A DNA stretch of 33,441 nucleotides from the NCBI GenBank assembly GCA_964194555.1, contig CAXMMT010000011.1, positions 1-33,441 on the forward strand, read 5' to 3'. The notes below the pieces were generated by a model that ran no database searches, had not been told where the DNA came from, and saw only the letters and a program-made list of their open reading frames with translations. Source of the DNA: SZUA-217 sp964194555. Lineage in GTDB: Bacteria; Actinomycetota; Acidimicrobiia; Spongiisociales; ZC4RG35. Positions 33,006 to 33,441 of this stretch are shown here, piece after piece; the stretch's first letter is position 1, and each line of letters begins with the position of its first letter. The position numbers and the translations under genes were made by a program.

Positions 33006-33206
33006 TAGGTAGGGCTGTTGGGTCGCAGAGACACTCAGGCTACGCGGTCACGTCCAGGGACGTGGTGTATGGGTGATTGGGGCCACCAAGCCTCGGGCCT
33101 TGTTTGGGCCATGCCTGGGCCACGGAAGCACGAGAAACGATCAGAAAGAGCACGAAATATCGCGAAATGACCACAGATCTCGAAGCAACCGTTTTCCCTT
33201 TTGCGG
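33006..33206. other. Intergenic region upstream of the cyclase/ATPase gene
   Basis: About 200 bases with no gene I can support. It contains a small hairpin, CACGTC (33049-33054) with GACGTG (33059-33064), and several GGGCC words between 33080 and 33125. The promoter for the minus-strand cyclase gene should lie here but no clear -35/-10 pair was seen. Confidence 0.4.
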
Positions 33207-33441
33207 TTAGCGCGCCGTTCGAGCCCATGAAACGCTCCCCACCGCAAACGAATACAGATACGTGCCGAAGAACGCCGCCGCAATGAACGGCGCTGACTCC
33301 GGAATCAGCCACGCAGCCGCAAGAACGACATTTACCCCCAAGATTGCAACAACGGACTTCGTTCTGGCGCGAATGAGGTGCGGCAACGAGAACGGAACAA
33401 GCATCGTCAAAGCGTTGACGGCGAATACCGCTATCAGATAG
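33207..33441 (-). CDS. Membrane protein, partial (start outside window)
   Basis: The last 77 codons of a frame that remains open to the window edge. Three hydrophobic stretches are visible: LIAVFAVNALTMLVPF, SVVAILGVNVVLAAAWLI and FIAAAFFGTYLYSFAVG, ending SWARTAR and TAA. No family recognised. The persistent hydrophobic pattern supports a real gene, but the part seen is short. Confidence 0.5.
   Translation of the reverse strand, partial: YLIAVFAVNALTMLVPFSLPHLIRARTKSVVAILGVNVVLAAAWLIPESAPFIAAAFFGTYLYSFAVGSVSWARTAR

Noticed and set aside
33040..33312. Minus-strand 90-codon frame between the cyclase/ATPase gene and the partial membrane protein.
   Set aside because: Overlaps the partial membrane gene in another frame and has no domain or coding-like composition.

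Overview
The window looks like a chromosomal stretch from a high-GC, Gram-positive-type bacterium, most likely an actinomycete-phylum member of the Acidimicrobiia kind. This is inferred from frequent GTG starts, 1-4 base gene overlaps (GTGA, ATGA), near-leaderless transcripts, an M23 peptidase carrying Cys-containing S-layer-homology repeats, and a class III cyclase/NB-ARC/TPR regulator. The placement is an inference from style and families, not from a marker gene. No tRNA, rRNA, CRISPR array, integrase or transposase was found.

Layout. (1) 1-4300: four tightly spaced plus-strand genes that look like a signalling operon: a UBP-type zinc finger (cut by the window edge), a receiver domain fused to a cysteine-free thioredoxin-reductase-like flavoprotein, a histidine kinase with a cyclic-nucleotide-binding domain, and a class III cyclase-like protein with an SRPBCC domain. 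(2) 4301-9045: a universal stress protein, leucyl/phenylalanyl-tRNA-protein transferase, a quinone oxidoreductase coupled to a DAO-family FAD oxidoreductase, and an RDD membrane protein with a nine-residue repeat. (3) 9055-17799: branched-chain amino acid block: ilvD (minus), then ilvC, an attenuator, ilvB, ilvN, a 70-residue LeuA-like fragment, leuB, leuC and leuD. (4) 17834-20078: a minus-strand overlapping set of SnoaL-like protein, patatin and PlsC-like acyltransferase. (5) 20129-22357: a chorismate mutase / prephenate dehydratase / ACT / DAHP synthase fusion behind a Phe-rich leader peptide. (6) 22372-24094: two small proteins and a secreted M23 peptidase with SLH repeats. (7) 24308-28650: an aspartokinase-homoserine dehydrogenase fusion facing cimA, which has its own Ile-leader attenuator. 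(8) 28687-33441: remains of an MFS transporter, a membrane protein, the cyclase/ATPase/TPR regulator, and a partial membrane protein.

How the genes work together. CimA, LeuCD, LeuB, IlvBN, IlvC and IlvD make up the pyruvate (citramalate) route to isoleucine except for the final transaminase, and the same set serves valine and leucine. No intact leuA is present; a LeuA-like fragment sits where it would be expected. Three biosynthetic transcription units begin with short leader peptides rich in the relevant end-product residues: MYIHQYPVTDLLIE before ilvB, MAQTTSTIIIIE before cimA, and a 25-codon peptide ending GFFYFGA before the aromatic fusion. The first two are followed by clear intrinsic terminators. 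The third is followed by a C-rich, G-poor stretch and no terminator, suggesting a different mechanism.

A dispersed palindromic repeat occurs three times (5188-5239, 10744-10907, 26769-26931). Its ends supply the stop codons of three flanking genes, and an internal hairpin shows a compensatory base-pair change between the two long copies.
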